Shown here one piece after another: positions 1 to 12,438 of a stretch of 64,000 nt of DNA (its first letter is position 1; every line of letters begins with the position of its first letter). A program made the translations under genes and the position numbers. Source of the stretch: Leptodontidium sp. MPI-SDFR-AT-0119 (Eukaryota; Ascomycota; Leotiomycetes; Helotiales; Leptodontidiaceae); NCBI GenBank assembly GCA_020726505.1, contig JAHLEZ010000010.1, positions 1,798,001 to 1,862,000 of the forward strand. Direction: 5' to 3'. The notes under the pieces are model-generated. The model did no database searches. It was not told where the DNA came from and saw only the letters and a list, made by a program, of their open reading frames with translations.

Positions 1-30
1 TATAAGAACCCCCATATTCTCATTTTGCAG

Positions 31-229
31 AGCCATCGACCATTCGGCGTCGCGCTGGTCAGGCCCACGTCTGGAGGTTCTGTCTATTGAATATATTTTG
101 CCAAGGACTCAAGAAGGATCTTGGGAGCCGTTTGGCTTTTCCTCTCATCTGGTAAAAAAAATTCTGAAGACGACTTTGGGTAGCTGGCTGCAGTTCTGGG
201 ATGCTTACCTAGATGATCTAGAAGTTTAG
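31..229 (+). CDS. 3' terminal exon of an unrecognised gene (5' part outside window)
   Basis: A pyrimidine-rich acceptor ending in TTTTGCAG at 30 is followed by an open frame of 65 codons that stops with TAG at 227-229. The translation contains RWSGPRLEVLSIEYILPR and ends LQFWDAYLDDLEV. I do not recognise the family. The exon starts one base before a codon, so the intron is phase 2. Only the C-terminal end is visible; the rest lies left of the window. An alternative is that this is a chance open frame, but the splice site and ordinary codon use argue for a real last exon. Confidence 0.45.
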
Positions 230-816
230 TCTGAATTTCCACATTCTACATGTCTTGCCGTCGTTTTGATTTATACTGTCAGCTCCCAGTAGACTTGCTC
301 TTGTTCGGTCTTTAACTGGGTAAGAAACGAAACTCATGCTGAATATAATTCATGTCTATTTAGATGATCGGTTAAGAAATTTACTAACAATTTCCGTAAT
401 TCAAATAAATAGACGTCACTTTTCCGCTCCTTTAGCATACGAACAGCAGTACACAATAATTTATACACGTCCTCGATTTACTCCTAATTTATCTACTGGT
501 AATGCTTTATGTTCGAAACTAACAGTTTAACTGTGCTGCTATTAGAACAGTACATAGAATCCATTACTATTTTAAGAAAGTAGATTTGAGCTGTTCCGAA
601 AACCAACTGGCATGCTAGGGAAGGCCTTGACATCCGATAGTTCTGATACGCAAAACACCAATCCGTACAGTCTCATGCAAAACATGCGGACAATCTACTT
701 ACATTTTGTAAGAACAAGAAGAGGCAGGTAGCTACACTATCATGAATGTGCCAGGGGTCAGGGCAAGATGGAGGTTCAAGGGTTACAGTATGTTTGACAT
801 GCGACTATACTAACAT
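230..816. other. intergenic, no gene seen
   Basis: This stretch lies between the convergent 3' ends of the left-edge gene and the reductase gene. It is moderately AT-rich. An open frame of 64 codons at 336-530 has no splice context or recognisable motif and is not called. Confidence 0.6.
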
Positions 817-2015
817 CTAGGCAGTTGACAACTCGAGGTAGTGATCAACCACACTTTTGACCTGTTCTTCATAACCGACGAGGTTCCACCCAAATAGCTG
901 TTCTGTCTCGGATGAGTCGAGTCGAAGCGGTCTGGTTGGTGTTGTTCCCTTAAGAGGAAAGAGACCACCAGACACCTGTTGGCTGTAGAGGCGTTGGGCA
1001 ATCTCTTTCGCGTCATCCCATGTCGTACCTTGTATTCCACCGGATGAAACCATTAGCCTCTTGTTTCCGGGGAATGAAGGATTCAAGGCATATATATGCG
1101 CTTTCGCAACATCGTCGACGTGGACTGACTGCCCGAGCAATGGCATTTCAGCCTTACGATCAAGCAACGGTCCAAGGATAAAACCATTGTTGCTTGCCAA
1201 AACTTCCTCTTTCGTGGTGTGCAGCTCGTTCTTGCCCACGATGACGCTAGGCAAGAGACTAATGATATCGAACTGGGGCTTCTCATTCTTCACAAACATC
1301 TCTGACGCCGCAAGTGCATGGCCTTTGGCGACTGCGTAAGCGTGAATTGGTGCCATGAATTGAGTTGTTGTCAGATCAGGTGGTGGATAAGTATCGTTTG
1401 CTTGGCGCGATTAGTATATGAAACAACGAAGAGGGAAGGTAAATTACTGGTGAAGACTTTTGTTAAATCATCCGACATGATGTATTCCATCGTCAAGAGT
1501 GTTGCCATGGAGGACGTGATAACAACCCTTCTCACCGACTTGGCCTTTGCTGCAGACTTCAAAATACCAACAGTAGCATCAATTGCGGGATCGATAATAT
1601 CGCGTTTGTAGTTATCGGTCTGAATAACAAAGATAAGTATAAAACTTTATATCAAGGCACCCCCGACTTACAGGTGCTGGAAGTGGCGATGCCACATGGA
1701 CCACCCCACTAACTCCACTAAGAACATTGTCGAATGCACCTTCCTTGAGCAAGTCTTTGACGACTACAATCTCCAAGTCTGCCGCAAAAGATTTGACAGA
1801 TTCTGTATTCTTTATCTGCTCTCCTTGTTCTGCCTTGCGAACAACTGCGCGGACGCGGTAATTTCGAGCAAGTGCTTCTGCAAGAACGCGAAATCCGACA
1901 TGGCCAGATACACCAGTTATCTAGAAGGCAAGACATTAGCCCCAAATCAATGTCCACGTTTTCCACTCAATGAGTGAGGTCAGTTATCACTTACAAGAAT
2001 CAATTCTTTGGCCAT
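817..2015 (-). CDS. NAD(P)-dependent extended SDR, dihydroflavonol-4-reductase-like
   Basis: Four exons (2015-1995, 1920-1672, 1619-1448, 1400-817) give 341 residues and join in frame at GT-AG introns. The start MAKELILITGVSGHVGF contains the Rossmann motif TGxxGxxG. The middle exon has VVHVASPLP and VRRVVITSSMA, and the catalytic YxxxK is HAYAVAK in exon 4. This layout is typical of extended SDRs that reduce carbonyls of phenolic or polyketide-type substrates with NADPH; the substrate cannot be read from sequence. The protein should be cytosolic, since no signal peptide is visible. The next gene is a regulator about 1.3 kb away on the same strand, and joint control is only a guess. Intron 3 ends soon after a TACTAAT branch site. 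Confidence 0.86.
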
Positions 2016-3352
2016 TTCTTGAAATGAAGATGAAAGTCTGAAGATGAAAGTGTCAAGATTGAAAGTCCACAAGTAGAATACTACCTATATATAGTGCAAG
2101 TCTGCTGAGCTGCTCGATTATTCTGGCTTCCGCCCGGGATAGGTGTTAGTGATAACGCCGAAGTGACCTTATTAATCCGGCTGAAGCCATCTTGTATTTC
2201 AAAGCAATACTTTCCTAGTTAGCCCGACATGTGTTTCGCGCCCCCTGACATTTCTACGCTGCCCACAGTGGCTTTCCAGGAGAGCTTTGGTTGACAGAGA
2301 CTTGTACATGTATCCTAGTTAGTGCAGCTAGCGAGCTACCAGCGTCGCTTTTGACTTTTACAAGATCAGTTATCACCGCTCTGCAAACACTCCTCAGAAG
2401 CCACGTAGCAGCTTAACCGCCCGGCTACTTCTATGATGGAAAGTGAGAAACTAGTGGCTCTCTTGGAAGAAAGTGGGCAGTTTCTTGAGTATCTGCTTAG
2501 GAAGCGCGGCTCAATTGAAATAATCACATCTCAACTTTAGTTTCTCACCGACTAACTGAACGTGTTGGAACAACTAACCAAAGACGACGTCACGTTAACG
2601 GAGCATTACAGATGTCCGAGATGAAAAAATAAGCCGTGACCTGGCTGTATCAAGATTTGATTGATGGTCTATTATGTATAGCGTGGAGATATTGATATCA
2701 ATAATTGAACCACATGATTTGAACAAATCCCACCCTCTTTTGTGATTCATTATGTGATCCACCAGTCACACATCTCATGCTAACATCCGGGTAAAGGATT
2801 CTACCCACCGCACAAGGAGGCGTCAAGCCGCATTTGTCGACCGCCACATGCATATAGAATAGACAGTCATTCCAAATCCGAAAGCAGCATATATCTTGGG
2901 GTCATACTAAACACGGCGCTGAACTGGTGATGTTCGTTATGACTCCTTTCTGGCCCTTGAATTTCTCCCTCGACTACATCTGAAATGTCTTCTCGGCTAA
3001 CATTGAAGGAAGGGTGGCACCGAGACGTGTTGCACCAAATTGACGCGGTTGGGTATTGCAATGAGAGCTTTGCTAATTATTGAGAGGGTAGTGGCGATGA
3101 AGACTGAAGTGCTGCTATCAATGAGAATTGAGATCTCGGCCTGTTTGCTTCTCAAAAGAGGCATTAGCGAGGAAGGTCAATATCGCCCCGGGGTGCACAG
3201 TAGAGGAGTTTTGGCAAGTTCAGGTCCCGATGACTTGATTCTCGATGAAAATGGTATGAATATGGACGATATCGGTCCGTGAATCTGACAAATAGCATTT
3301 CGTGATGAGGAAGAATGCTATCTGATAAAGACGAACGTGAAATACATCCGCA
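2016..3352. other. intergenic, no supported gene
   Basis: The region is the promoter side of the reductase gene and the 3' side of the Zn2Cys6 gene. A 35-codon frame beginning MMESEKLVALLEE near 2433 and a minus-strand frame at 2867-3061 were seen, but neither has splice context or a family match. I see no repeat with clear ends. Confidence 0.5.
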
Positions 3353-5929
3353 TCAGACTCCCCATAACTCGAGGTCGAAAGCCTTAAGTTGGTCTTCCTG
3401 AGCTAAATGAGATTGCGAACCATGCGTCTCATTCCGTAAAGACATATCGGTTGCCACACGGACAGCCATATTCTGGGGCATGCCATTATTATTGTCAGGT
3501 CTCGGACCGAATATTTCATGCACTGGCTCTCCGTATCGTCCATGTAACCGATTGCCCTGGGTCAAAGATGAAGGAGAATTCCATTGCCAGTCAGAACCAG
3601 TTGTTAGTCCCTGCCAAGGCTCAACCCCCGTTGTGGCCGTGAAGTTGGGTGTGGTGTTTTGTGGATCGTAATCATTGACAGAATTTCTGTCTCGCTGGCT
3701 CGGCAGGACTTTCGCTTTGTTCAGTCCACGGTTCTGCTCGTTCCCTGCCGAGCTTTGGGCCCAAGAATTTGATCTCTGGCGTTGCAGTCTGGTGTCCAGG
3801 ATATGTTCGTTGGCATGCGGAAATCTATCTATGTCCTCTTCTTGCAAAACCCAAATGTCGTCCGTATCGTGTTGTAGAAGGCCACCAAAAACCTTGGAGA
3901 GATGGTGCTCTGCCATCGATGTAGCTCGTTCTTTACTACTGCACGGTTGAGAGTTTGTATCCTTGGGATGTAGAGAGTTTGGCTGCTTCCCACCGCCTTC
4001 ACCAGCACCATGACGCCGATCACCTCGCAGGACACCGATTTCAACTTGTAGCTGAGTTTTGAAATACTGAGCAACAGAGTGAAAATTTCCTAGCTCCTCC
4101 AAGACTTGCTGCAAGAACACAACACTAGGCTGACTCTGCATATTTGGTGGGCGGCTGAGTCTCAAATCATAGCAGTACACGACGCCGGCCATGAACAAAC
4201 AGAATCCGGACCAAAAATTAAGCTACCCTTCGTCAGCTTAGCTCCAGCTCTTTGAGTTCTGATACTTACCTTGGAGAGATCACTGCGATTGATGCGTCGT
4301 GTTGCCATAGTGATTGCGTCCGCTGCAGTAATGCATCGGTTCATGCTTTGGACAATGAAACCGTTATCTTTATGGCATTTCAAAGCCGTCTTCATGGCTG
4401 CTTGATGTAGACAAATTGCTGCTGTCTGCAGTGTCATGTTCAGGAAGACAACATTTGTGTCCCCAGCCCCCGATGGCATCCTGAATTGGTCCGGAAGATG
4501 TATGAACATATTAAGTATGCTATTGTCTAGCTCTCGGTGTGTGGCCCAGAATTCACAGTCGCCTGGCGTCTCGGAAGCATTTGGCCTTTCGCTATTGTAG
4601 ATGTGCATTGAAACCTGGCCCAACAGAGTCGTGGCCAGAATGACTGCTGCGAATGGTGACGATAAGTTTGCAGCTCCTTCATCAGCCAAAGCATCTATGA
4701 GAGAAATGCTCGTCTCTTCTTCCCCATTCTCGAAGGCATATTCAGAGGAAGGAAGTTTTGTATAAATCTAATACGTTAGCTTGGTTCAAACAGTAGACAA
4801 ACATCCATACTTCATGTTCATTAATAGCCATTGGCCATCCGCTGCATTTGCTCGCGTAGCGATCGCTGAGATATGCGGCCCAAAATGTCCGACGTCGCTC
4901 TTCTAGCTCGATGAGGCTTTTCGCCTCCGGAATTATTCCTATGTAGGAGCCGTGCTTATCAATTCGATGCAAGCCCATCATTTGAACGAGACGTACACAT
5001 TTTCCAGCGCTCATCCATGCTCTTGTGATGTACATTCGCTGGGCCTCGAAAATTGAAACAAGATGCCAGCACTGTGCATGATGCACGGTGAACGCTTCAT
5101 CAATTCCCTTCATCCTTATGAGCTGGGATTTGTATGCGACGAGGAAAAGCTTACCTTTGCTTCTGAAATCTCAGCATATCTTCGCGCCGTTTGATAAAAT
5201 ATCTCACACATTCTTGTGTACTTGGGCGTCACTGACGATGACAAACACCACATGGAATATTGGAGGCATAGTGGAGGTCCGAGATCAGGCCCAAGTTTCA
5301 ATGTAGTGTAGAACGTTTGTTTGTGTATGATGGGAATACAATTATGGATTTGATCAAAGTATATCTGAAACCTGAATCGTTCTTTAGTGTGTGGTATAAA
5401 GTTGGGCTGCCGTGGGACCTACAATTCTTGCTGGACCTCTGTCGGGGGAAGAATCTTTTCAACTCTTGAGTACATAATCTCTTGCGATGTGAAGTCTTCG
5501 TCTATCGGCGAACTGCAATCCCGATTCTGGCTAGTGGCTGAGCTTAAGTGATCTTCACCATCGTTCAACGAGAGGTCACTGGTCTTGACTGGAGACTTTC
5601 CATGACTGTCAATTTTTTGAATAGTATCCTCCATTTCGTTGACGGTTGCTGGCGACTCGCTCGAGGCCGATGTCATGTCAATGCCCATGCCAAGCCGGGC
5701 CTCCAACAGAGCTGCGATAATCAAATCAACAATGAATTCAGCGCGCACTGGATGATAGTAGGTCCGTACCTAGTCTTGCCTCCAGCGTTTTTGATCTACG
5801 TCGTTTCGTAGGTACCACTGTCCGACGTTCTACATACGTACATTCTCGATTCGACTTCCCACACGCTGCACAAAGGGGCTTCTGTCGATCACATCTCAAC
5901 TTGCGACTGCGGCAGGTAACACAAGACAT
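3353..5929 (-). CDS. Zn2Cys6 transcription factor with fungal-specific middle homology domain
   Basis: Six exons (5929-5770, 5711-5423, 5371-5155, 5122-4811, 4767-4270, 4222-3353) join in frame to 781 residues. Residues 3-29 are the binuclear zinc cluster with spacing C-x2-C-x6-C-x6-C-x2-C-x6-C, followed by a basic linker and a short leucine-rich coiled coil (LEARLALLEARLG), which suggests dimeric DNA binding. The middle domain has YFDQIHNCIPIIHKQTF, LVQMMGLHRID and ELEERRRTFWAAYLSDRY, typical of Fungal_trans. The ATG at 5929 is chosen because the open frame upstream lacks an ATG and ends at a TAG near 6137. The gene is divergent from the ABC transporter at 7098, and paired CGG-N4-CCG palindromes lie between them, so it may control that transporter and itself. 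The first-exon model is the weakest part. Confidence 0.88.
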
Positions 5930-6761
5930 CCTGGTGCGCTGGACCGGATGACTTGGTGGCTCTTGACTTAGAGAGTTTTCAATGTGTTGTACTCCAAGGT
6001 AGTGTGATATTGTTCTTGCGTGAAGCAAGTACTCATTCACATCCAGAGTCCAGACTCCCAAAACGTGATCTTGTATGTATGGGTTGAGAGCTGAAAATTC
6101 GACAAGCCCAAGCACCACTGCCTTGTTTGACCCCTATTTGGCTTTCTTCTTTATCTCCCGTTCATCACCATATCAAGGTGCAGAATGAAGAGCCAAAGTG
6201 TCCTTTCCACGGATGGGGTGATTAGTGAACAGGTGGAGGATTTAAGCCTTGCTTATAAATACCCTACTGTTAGCGCCTCAGATATGGTTCAATATCAGGC
6301 CATGAATCATTGCCAGGATCGGCCAAATTTAGCGTTTTATAGTGCAAATGCCTATGGAGTTTGATTGTGCTGCGGGGCAATTCAGGCGCTAAATTCCCAG
6401 GATCGATACCAATCGATCATAGGAGCAAAACTTTTGAACAAGAACAAGGGTGCTTAGCTACCAATACATGATTGGCAGACTTTAGAGGCGGGCTCTGCTG
6501 TATGTGTGGCTAGGAAGTTGTCGATTCGTATAGCACGCGCTCAGGGCACCGTAATTGTAATATCTCCACGACGAAAATTATTTTCATTTTCATGTTAAGA
6601 CAGGTCGTGAATCTTATGATTTAGATAAACTTACGATTTTATTTTTGAGCAAAAGGCATTTGTCGTTGTAAAGATTTTGCGATTTAATTGTTCTATAGAG
6701 GTCGATTTTTTGGTGGTGGCCTGTGCCAAAATCAACACGGAGAGGCGGGACAACCCTCACG

Positions 6762-6775
6762 CTCGGAAACCCGAG
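6762..6775. promoter_or_regulatory. palindrome CTCGG-AAAC-CCGAG (CGG-N4-CCG), site 1
   Basis: The 14 bases CTCGGAAACCCGAG form a perfect 5-bp inverted repeat around four bases. Inverted CGG triplets at fixed spacing are the usual target of Zn2Cys6 homodimers. The site is 323 bp upstream of the transporter ATG. Binding is inferred. Confidence 0.55.
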
Positions 6776-6872
6776 GCACCTTTGGGCTCCGGGTCGCCTT
6801 GAGTCGAAATGTTAAGCTTAGCTGCCAATGTACAAGAGACTGCTAGGTTTTTCGGTCGGGATGACCCTCACG

Positions 6873-6886
6873 CTCGGGAATCCGAG
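6873..6886. promoter_or_regulatory. palindrome CTCGG-GAAT-CCGAG (CGG-N4-CCG), site 2
   Basis: CTCGGGAATCCGAG has the same arms and the same 4-bp spacing as site 1, 111 bp further downstream. It sits in a second copy of the surrounding sequence (ACCCTCACGCTCGG before, CTCCGGGTC after), so the whole operator-like block appears duplicated. It is 212 bp upstream of the transporter ATG. Confidence 0.55.
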
Positions 6887-7097
6887 GGCATCTTTGACCT
6901 CCGGGTCTTCACTCAGATTGTTAATCAGAAGCCAAGTTATGGCCAAATACCTCATTAATTTATTGTTCTTATATCTTTGGCGTGATGTTGCAACTCTCCC
7001 ACCAGCAACTCCAATTGTCTGATCCTCAGCATTTTCCCCCGTCAAACTTCTTCTACTGTCAAAGTCTAGCAAAATAGCGAATCCGAAAAAGTCCAAC

Positions 7098-10000
7098 ATG
7101 GAGGTCAATCGCGACCCCGAGAAAGCGATGGACCAGGCGAGTTCGCCGTCCTCAATAACCGTCATGAACGAGCACAAGACCCAGGGGGGTGTGGAAAACG
7201 GGCTGGAATCATCTCTCGATAATGATTCCATGCGTGATGCCGAAGTAAGTAAGCTGGCCAGAGAATTCACAAGGCTATCGGGTGATCACGTTCACCAAAG
7301 TCCCTTTGAAGCAGAGCCTGGTTCTGTATTGGATCCAAAATCGCCAAATTTCAAGCCTCGAGCATGGGCTGAAGCACTCATCCATCTGAAGTCCCGGGAC
7401 CCTGAAAAGTTTCCTAAACGATCCGCCGGGATCTCATTTCGGAATCTGAATGTCTATGGCTTTGGAAATACAACCGACTATCAAAAGAGTGTTGGAAATA
7501 TATGGTTAGGGCTTGTTGGAGTGATACGAAGACTCGCAGGAATCTCGTCCTCGAGGAAAATCGAGATCTTGCGCGACTTCGAAGGTCTTGTGCGGAGTGG
7601 AGAGATGCTTGTGGTTCTTGGGCCGCCCGGATCTGGGTGTTCAACGCTTCTGAAGACTATTTCTGGCGAAATTCACGGCATCTACGTCGAACAAGGATCA
7701 GAACTGAACTATCAAGGTATGTGGTAAATTTAGTTGACTGAGCTAGAGCTTGGCGTTAACCAGATACTAGGGATCAGTGCGGAGGACATGAAGACGCAGT
7801 TCCGTGGTGAAGCCATATACAATGCTGAAGTCGATGTACACTTCCCTAATCTCACGGTTGGCGATACTCTTTCGTTTGCAGCAATGGCGAGAGCCCCCAG
7901 ACATCTCCCTGGTGGGGTTGACAAGTGGACATATGCGACCCATATGCGAGACGTGATTATGGCTATGTTTGGGATTGGCCACACCGTAAACACTCGTGTT
8001 GGTGATGATTTCATTCGCGGGGGTCAGTACATATCCAATAGCTTCTTTCTTCCTCGCAAATACGCTATTGGTTCCTTTGTTCTTGCAACGGGACTTGTTC
8101 GAGACGGATGTACAGGGAGAAAAGACATACAAAATTTGCTTTCAACTCTAACAACCTTAACGTAAACCAGTGCTAATATACCAAATAGTTAGCGGTGGCG
8201 AACGGAAGCGAGTGAGTATCGCGGAAGCAGCCTTGAGTGGGGCGCCTCTTCAATGCTGGGATAACAGTACTCGTGGTCTTGATTCCGCCAATGCCATCGA
8301 GTTCTGCAGAACATTGAGACTATCGACCGACCTCATGGGCGCCACAGCTTGTGTTGCAATTTATCAGGCCCCCCAAGCAGCATACGAAGTTTTTGACAAG
8401 GTTACTGTTCTTTACGAGGGACAACAGATCTATTTCGGACCAACTAAAGATGGAAAGAAGTACTTCGAAAATTTGGGCTTCGAGTGCCCTGACAGACAGA
8501 CTGATGGAGACTTCCTAACATCTATGACAAGTGCAGTGGAAAGGATTCCCCGTCCTGGCTGGGAAAGCCGTGTCCCAAAGACTGCCAAGGAGTTTGCCGC
8601 AATCTGGAAATCAAGCACTGAAAGGGCACACCTCAAGGACGAGATTGCGGAATATGAACGCGCTTTTCCAGTTGGTGGCGAGCACTTGGAAAAGTTCACT
8701 GCGTCGAGGAGAGCGGAGCAGTCAAAGAGACAGTGAGTATTGCCCAGAATCCTTCTCGCTAATTATTCAACTAACCGATAAAGGCGTGTCAAATCACCGT
8801 ATACTTTGGATTATGTTCAACAGGTCAAACTTTGCTTGTGGCGCGGATTTCAGAGACTCAGAGGAGATCCAAGTTTAACGTTCACACAACTTTTCAGCAA
8901 CTTCATCATGTCCCTCGTCATTGCCAGTGTGTACTACAACTTGAACGACACCACGACCAGCTTTACACCCAGAGGGTCCCTGCTCTACTTTGCACTTCTC
9001 CTGAACGGCATTGCCAGTATCCTTGAGGTATTTCAATGAACAGTACTAGAGTGCTAGGAAATAAGCTGACAATTGACAGATGCTCACTCTCTATGCACAG
9101 CGTGGCATTGTCGAGAAGCATTCCAGATATGCTTTGTACCACCCTTCCGCCGAGGCTGTCGCATCGATATTGGTCGATATGCCTTACAAGATTCTGAATG
9201 CCTTTACCTTCAACATTCCCATATATCTCATGACTCACCTTCGACGCGAAGCCGGTCCTATCTTCTTTTACATTTTTACTATGTTTCTGCTCACTATGGT
9301 AATGTCCATGTTGTTCAGAACAATGGCTGCAACGTCTCGTACCATGGCCCAAGCTATCACCCCTGGCTCATTGTTTGTAACTGCTCTCTTCATGTGGTCC
9401 GGCTTTATCATACCAAAAGATTACATACTCGGGTGGAGTAAATGGTTCTACTACATTAACCCTCTCGCATACGCATATGAGGCAATCACGATCAATGAGT
9501 TCAGCGGCAGGGTATTTGATTGCGCGGAGTTCGTGCCAAATGGTGCCAACTACGCTGCCGCCACCGGCGAACGACGAGTATGCTCCGCCGTCGGCTCTAG
9601 AGCCGGGGTTGGTTTCGTCTTCGGAAATGACTACATGTCCTCTGCATACGACTACAAGCCTTCTCACAGATGGCGGTACGTTGCCTCTTCCCTCCTGAAC
9701 ACATATGTGCGGTGCTGATGTGGTTCGATCTAGCAACATCGGTATCCTCTTTGCATTCATGATCTTTTTCTGTTTCACATATCTTTTGGCGACAGAGGGC
9801 ATCACACAGAAGAAGTCCAAGGGAGAAGTCTTAGTTTTCCGTCGAGCTGCTGTGTCGAAGGGATCTGCTTTATCCAAACTTGACGAGGAAGCTGCGCCGA
9901 GTCCATCCGATATCAAGCCGAAGCGGAAATCTACGCGAGACACGGGGTCGGCGGTTGTAAGACAGACAGCTATATTCCACTGGGAGGATGTATGCTATGA

Positions 10001-12207
10001 TGTCAAGATCAAGACTGAGACTCGGAGAATTCTTGACCATGTCGATGGTTGGGTTAAGCCTGGAACTCTTACTGCGCTCATGGTATTTATCTTCATCCTC
10101 ATTTTGTCCGACCAGTCTACTAATAATGGTCTCAGGGTGTCTCTGGCGCCGGAAAGACTACTCTTCTAGATGTTTTAGCTAGTCGAGCGACTTTGGGTGT
10201 GATTTCGGGCGAGATGTTCGTGGACGGCCACCAGCGCGATGCGTCTTTCCAAAGAAAAACCGTTAGTCTTATTCAACCTCCAACATGCACTTCGGAATTT
10301 TCCGCTACAGATCCATAACGTATATCCTAACAGCAAAATAGGGATATGTTCAGCAGCAAGACTTGCATCTCGAAACCTCAACAGTTCGGGAGGCACTCAA
10401 CTTTAGTGCTCTTTTGCGTCAGCCATCCACTTTCACGCGCCAGGAGAAGCTCAACTACGTCGACGAGGTTATTGAACTCTTGGATATGGAACTTTACGCT
10501 GACGCAGTTGTTGGAGTCCCTGGGGAAGGCTTGAACGTCGAGCAGCGAAAGCGCTTGACTATCGGTGTGGAACTTGCTGCCAGACCTCAGCTGCTATTGT
10601 TCCTCGACGAGCCCACGTCTGGTCTCGACAGTCAAACTTCGTGGTCGATTTGTAACTTGATGGAAAAGCTGAAAAACAATGGCCAAGCAATCCTTTGCAC
10701 TATTCATCAGCCATCTGCGATGCTCTTCCAGCGTTTCGACCGCTTGCTCTTCCTTGCAGCAGGTGGAAAGACCGTCTACTTTGGTGACATTGGCCAGAAC
10801 TCGAACATCCTCCAAGCCTATTTTGAACGCAACGGCGCTCCTATTTGCCCCCCGGCAGCGAATCCAGCCGAATGGATGCTGGAAATTATTGGCGCCGCCC
10901 CCGGCTCGAGCACAGAGATTGATTGGTACAACACCTGGCGTAACAGCCCCGAGTACGTCCAGATGAAGGCAGAGTTAGCGATAATGAAGGGACTAAGTCG
11001 TGTACAAACCCAACAAGAAGTGGAAGCAGGATTCAAAGAGTTCGCCGCACCTTTTGGTGTCCAGCTCTATGAAGTCACCAAGCGAGTCTTCGAGCAGTAT
11101 TGGCGCACTCCATCTTACATCTATTCGAAGTCCGCCATGTGCGTTCTAGCTGTCAGTTCCACCTTTGCCATCAATTGGATCGAGACTAATACAGATGCAG
11201 GCAGCCCTCATCGGCTTTGCGTTCTTCGATGCCAAAAACACGATGCGAGGCCTCCAGAATCAAACATTCGCTCTCTTTGTGCTTTTCACCATGTTTGGAC
11301 AAATGGCTCAACAAATCATGCCAAACTTCGTTACTAATCGGTCACTGTATGAAGCTCGTGAGAGACCTTCGAAGGCATTTTCTTGGAAAGCCTTCGTTCT
11401 GTCCACTCTCATCGTCGAAATTCCGTGGGATGCGCTCTTGTCGCTCTTAATGTTCTTGTGCTGGTACTATCCAATTGGATATCAGCGAAATGCCGAGCCA
11501 ACAAACGCTGAGGCTGAGAGGGGTGGATTGATGTTCCTTTTCATGTTTGTCTATTTGGTGTTCTCCTCAACATTTGCTATCAGTAAGTAATTCCCAGAGT
11601 TCAAGACCCTTGTGGGAGGTTGCTCTGCAACACTATCCCGGCAGATCACTGGCGGTCAGTCTACCTTATTGTGAATCATTGCTAAGTCGTTGATGTAGTG
11701 GTTGTTGCTGGTATGGAACAGGCCGCCGAAGGAGCCAACATTGCACATCTATTGTTCTCTCTTTCACTCACATTCTCAGGTGTCTTGGTTACCAAAGAAG
11801 CTCTCCCAGGCTTTTGGATCTTCATGTATCGTGTCTCTCCATTCACCTATTTGACTGGTGGCATGCTCTCCGCCTCTGTGGCCAATACAGATGTGGTATG
11901 CGCAGGCAACGAATACTTGCTCATGCAGCCACCTACAGGATCAACATGTGGGCAATACTTGGGCGATTACGCTGCAGGCTCTGGAGGGTACATCCTCAAT
12001 GGCAACGCCACGGCTGACTGCCAATTCTGTCCTATCAGTACCACGAACCAGTATCTCGACTCCGTCTACGTTTCATTCGACAACGCGTGGAGGGACTTCG
12101 GCATCATGTGGGTCTATGTCATTTTCAACATCTTTGCGGCCTTGGGAATCTACTGGCTGGCTCGCATGCCCAAGAAGACCAAAGTCGAGAAGGAAAAGAC
12201 GGCGTAA
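7098..12207 (+). CDS. PDR-type (ABCG full-size) ABC multidrug transporter
   Basis: Ten exons (7098-7716, 7771-8022, 8189-8732, 8784-9027, 9080-9675, 9734-10082, 10136-10261, 10342-11142, 11195-11582, 11699-12207) join to 1475 residues, the usual PDR length. The layout is NBD1-TMD1-NBD2-TMD2. NBD1 has the degenerate P-loop [14 protein letters not shown], signature VSGGERKRV and [13 protein letters not shown]2 has [15 protein letters not shown], signature [14 protein letters not shown] and [14 protein letters not shown]. These asymmetric sites are typical of fungal drug pumps at the plasma membrane, which export azoles, plant defence compounds or self-made toxins. The membrane halves include [20 protein letters not shown] and a PPTGSTC-type extracellular loop. 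The donor of the eighth intron (GTTCTA) is weak. Regulation by the divergent Zn2Cys6 protein is inferred. Confidence 0.95.
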
Positions 12208-12268
12208 TCAGCCAAAGCCATTTATTGTTAACATGGAGGGATATAATTTCCATTTTCAACTTCTAGCT

Positions 12269-12438
12269 GGGGTGGGGAACAAACTGTAGCGCAATCTTTC
12301 TTATGTATTTGTCAACTTAATTTTTCCTTTCACAGCTTACTAGAGTGGATATTGGGGTGGGGAACAGACTGTAGCACAATCTTTCTTTTGTATTCGTCAA
12401 CTTCATTTTTCCTTTCACAGCTTACTAGAGTGGATATT
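12269..12438. repeat. 85-bp tandem duplication in the transporter 3' flank
   Basis: Two adjacent copies (12269-12353 and 12354-12438) start GGGGTGGGGAACA and end AGAGTGGATATT, differing at a few positions. They lie 60-230 bp after the transporter stop, probably within the 3' UTR or just past the polyadenylation site. Function is unknown. Confidence 0.8.

Larger units (their letters stand above)
5930..7097. promoter_or_regulatory. shared divergent promoter of the Zn2Cys6 regulator and the ABC transporter
   Basis: About 1.17 kb separates the two start codons. The regulator-proximal half contains no gene. The transporter-proximal half holds an imperfect direct repeat of about 52 bp (about 6746-6797 and 6857-6908), each copy with a CGG-N4-CCG palindrome. 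The rest is AT-rich, with ATTTTATTTTTGAG-type tracts around 6600-6680. Confidence 0.6.

Noticed and set aside
2433..2540. 35-codon frame starting MMESEKLVALLEE
   Set aside because: It is too short, has no splice context and no recognisable family.
5930..6118. N-terminal extension of the Zn2Cys6 protein beginning with GTG at 6118
   Set aside because: GTG is not a normal nuclear start in fungi, there is no ATG in that stretch, and a TAG lies just upstream. The ATG at 5929 directly before the zinc cluster is preferred.
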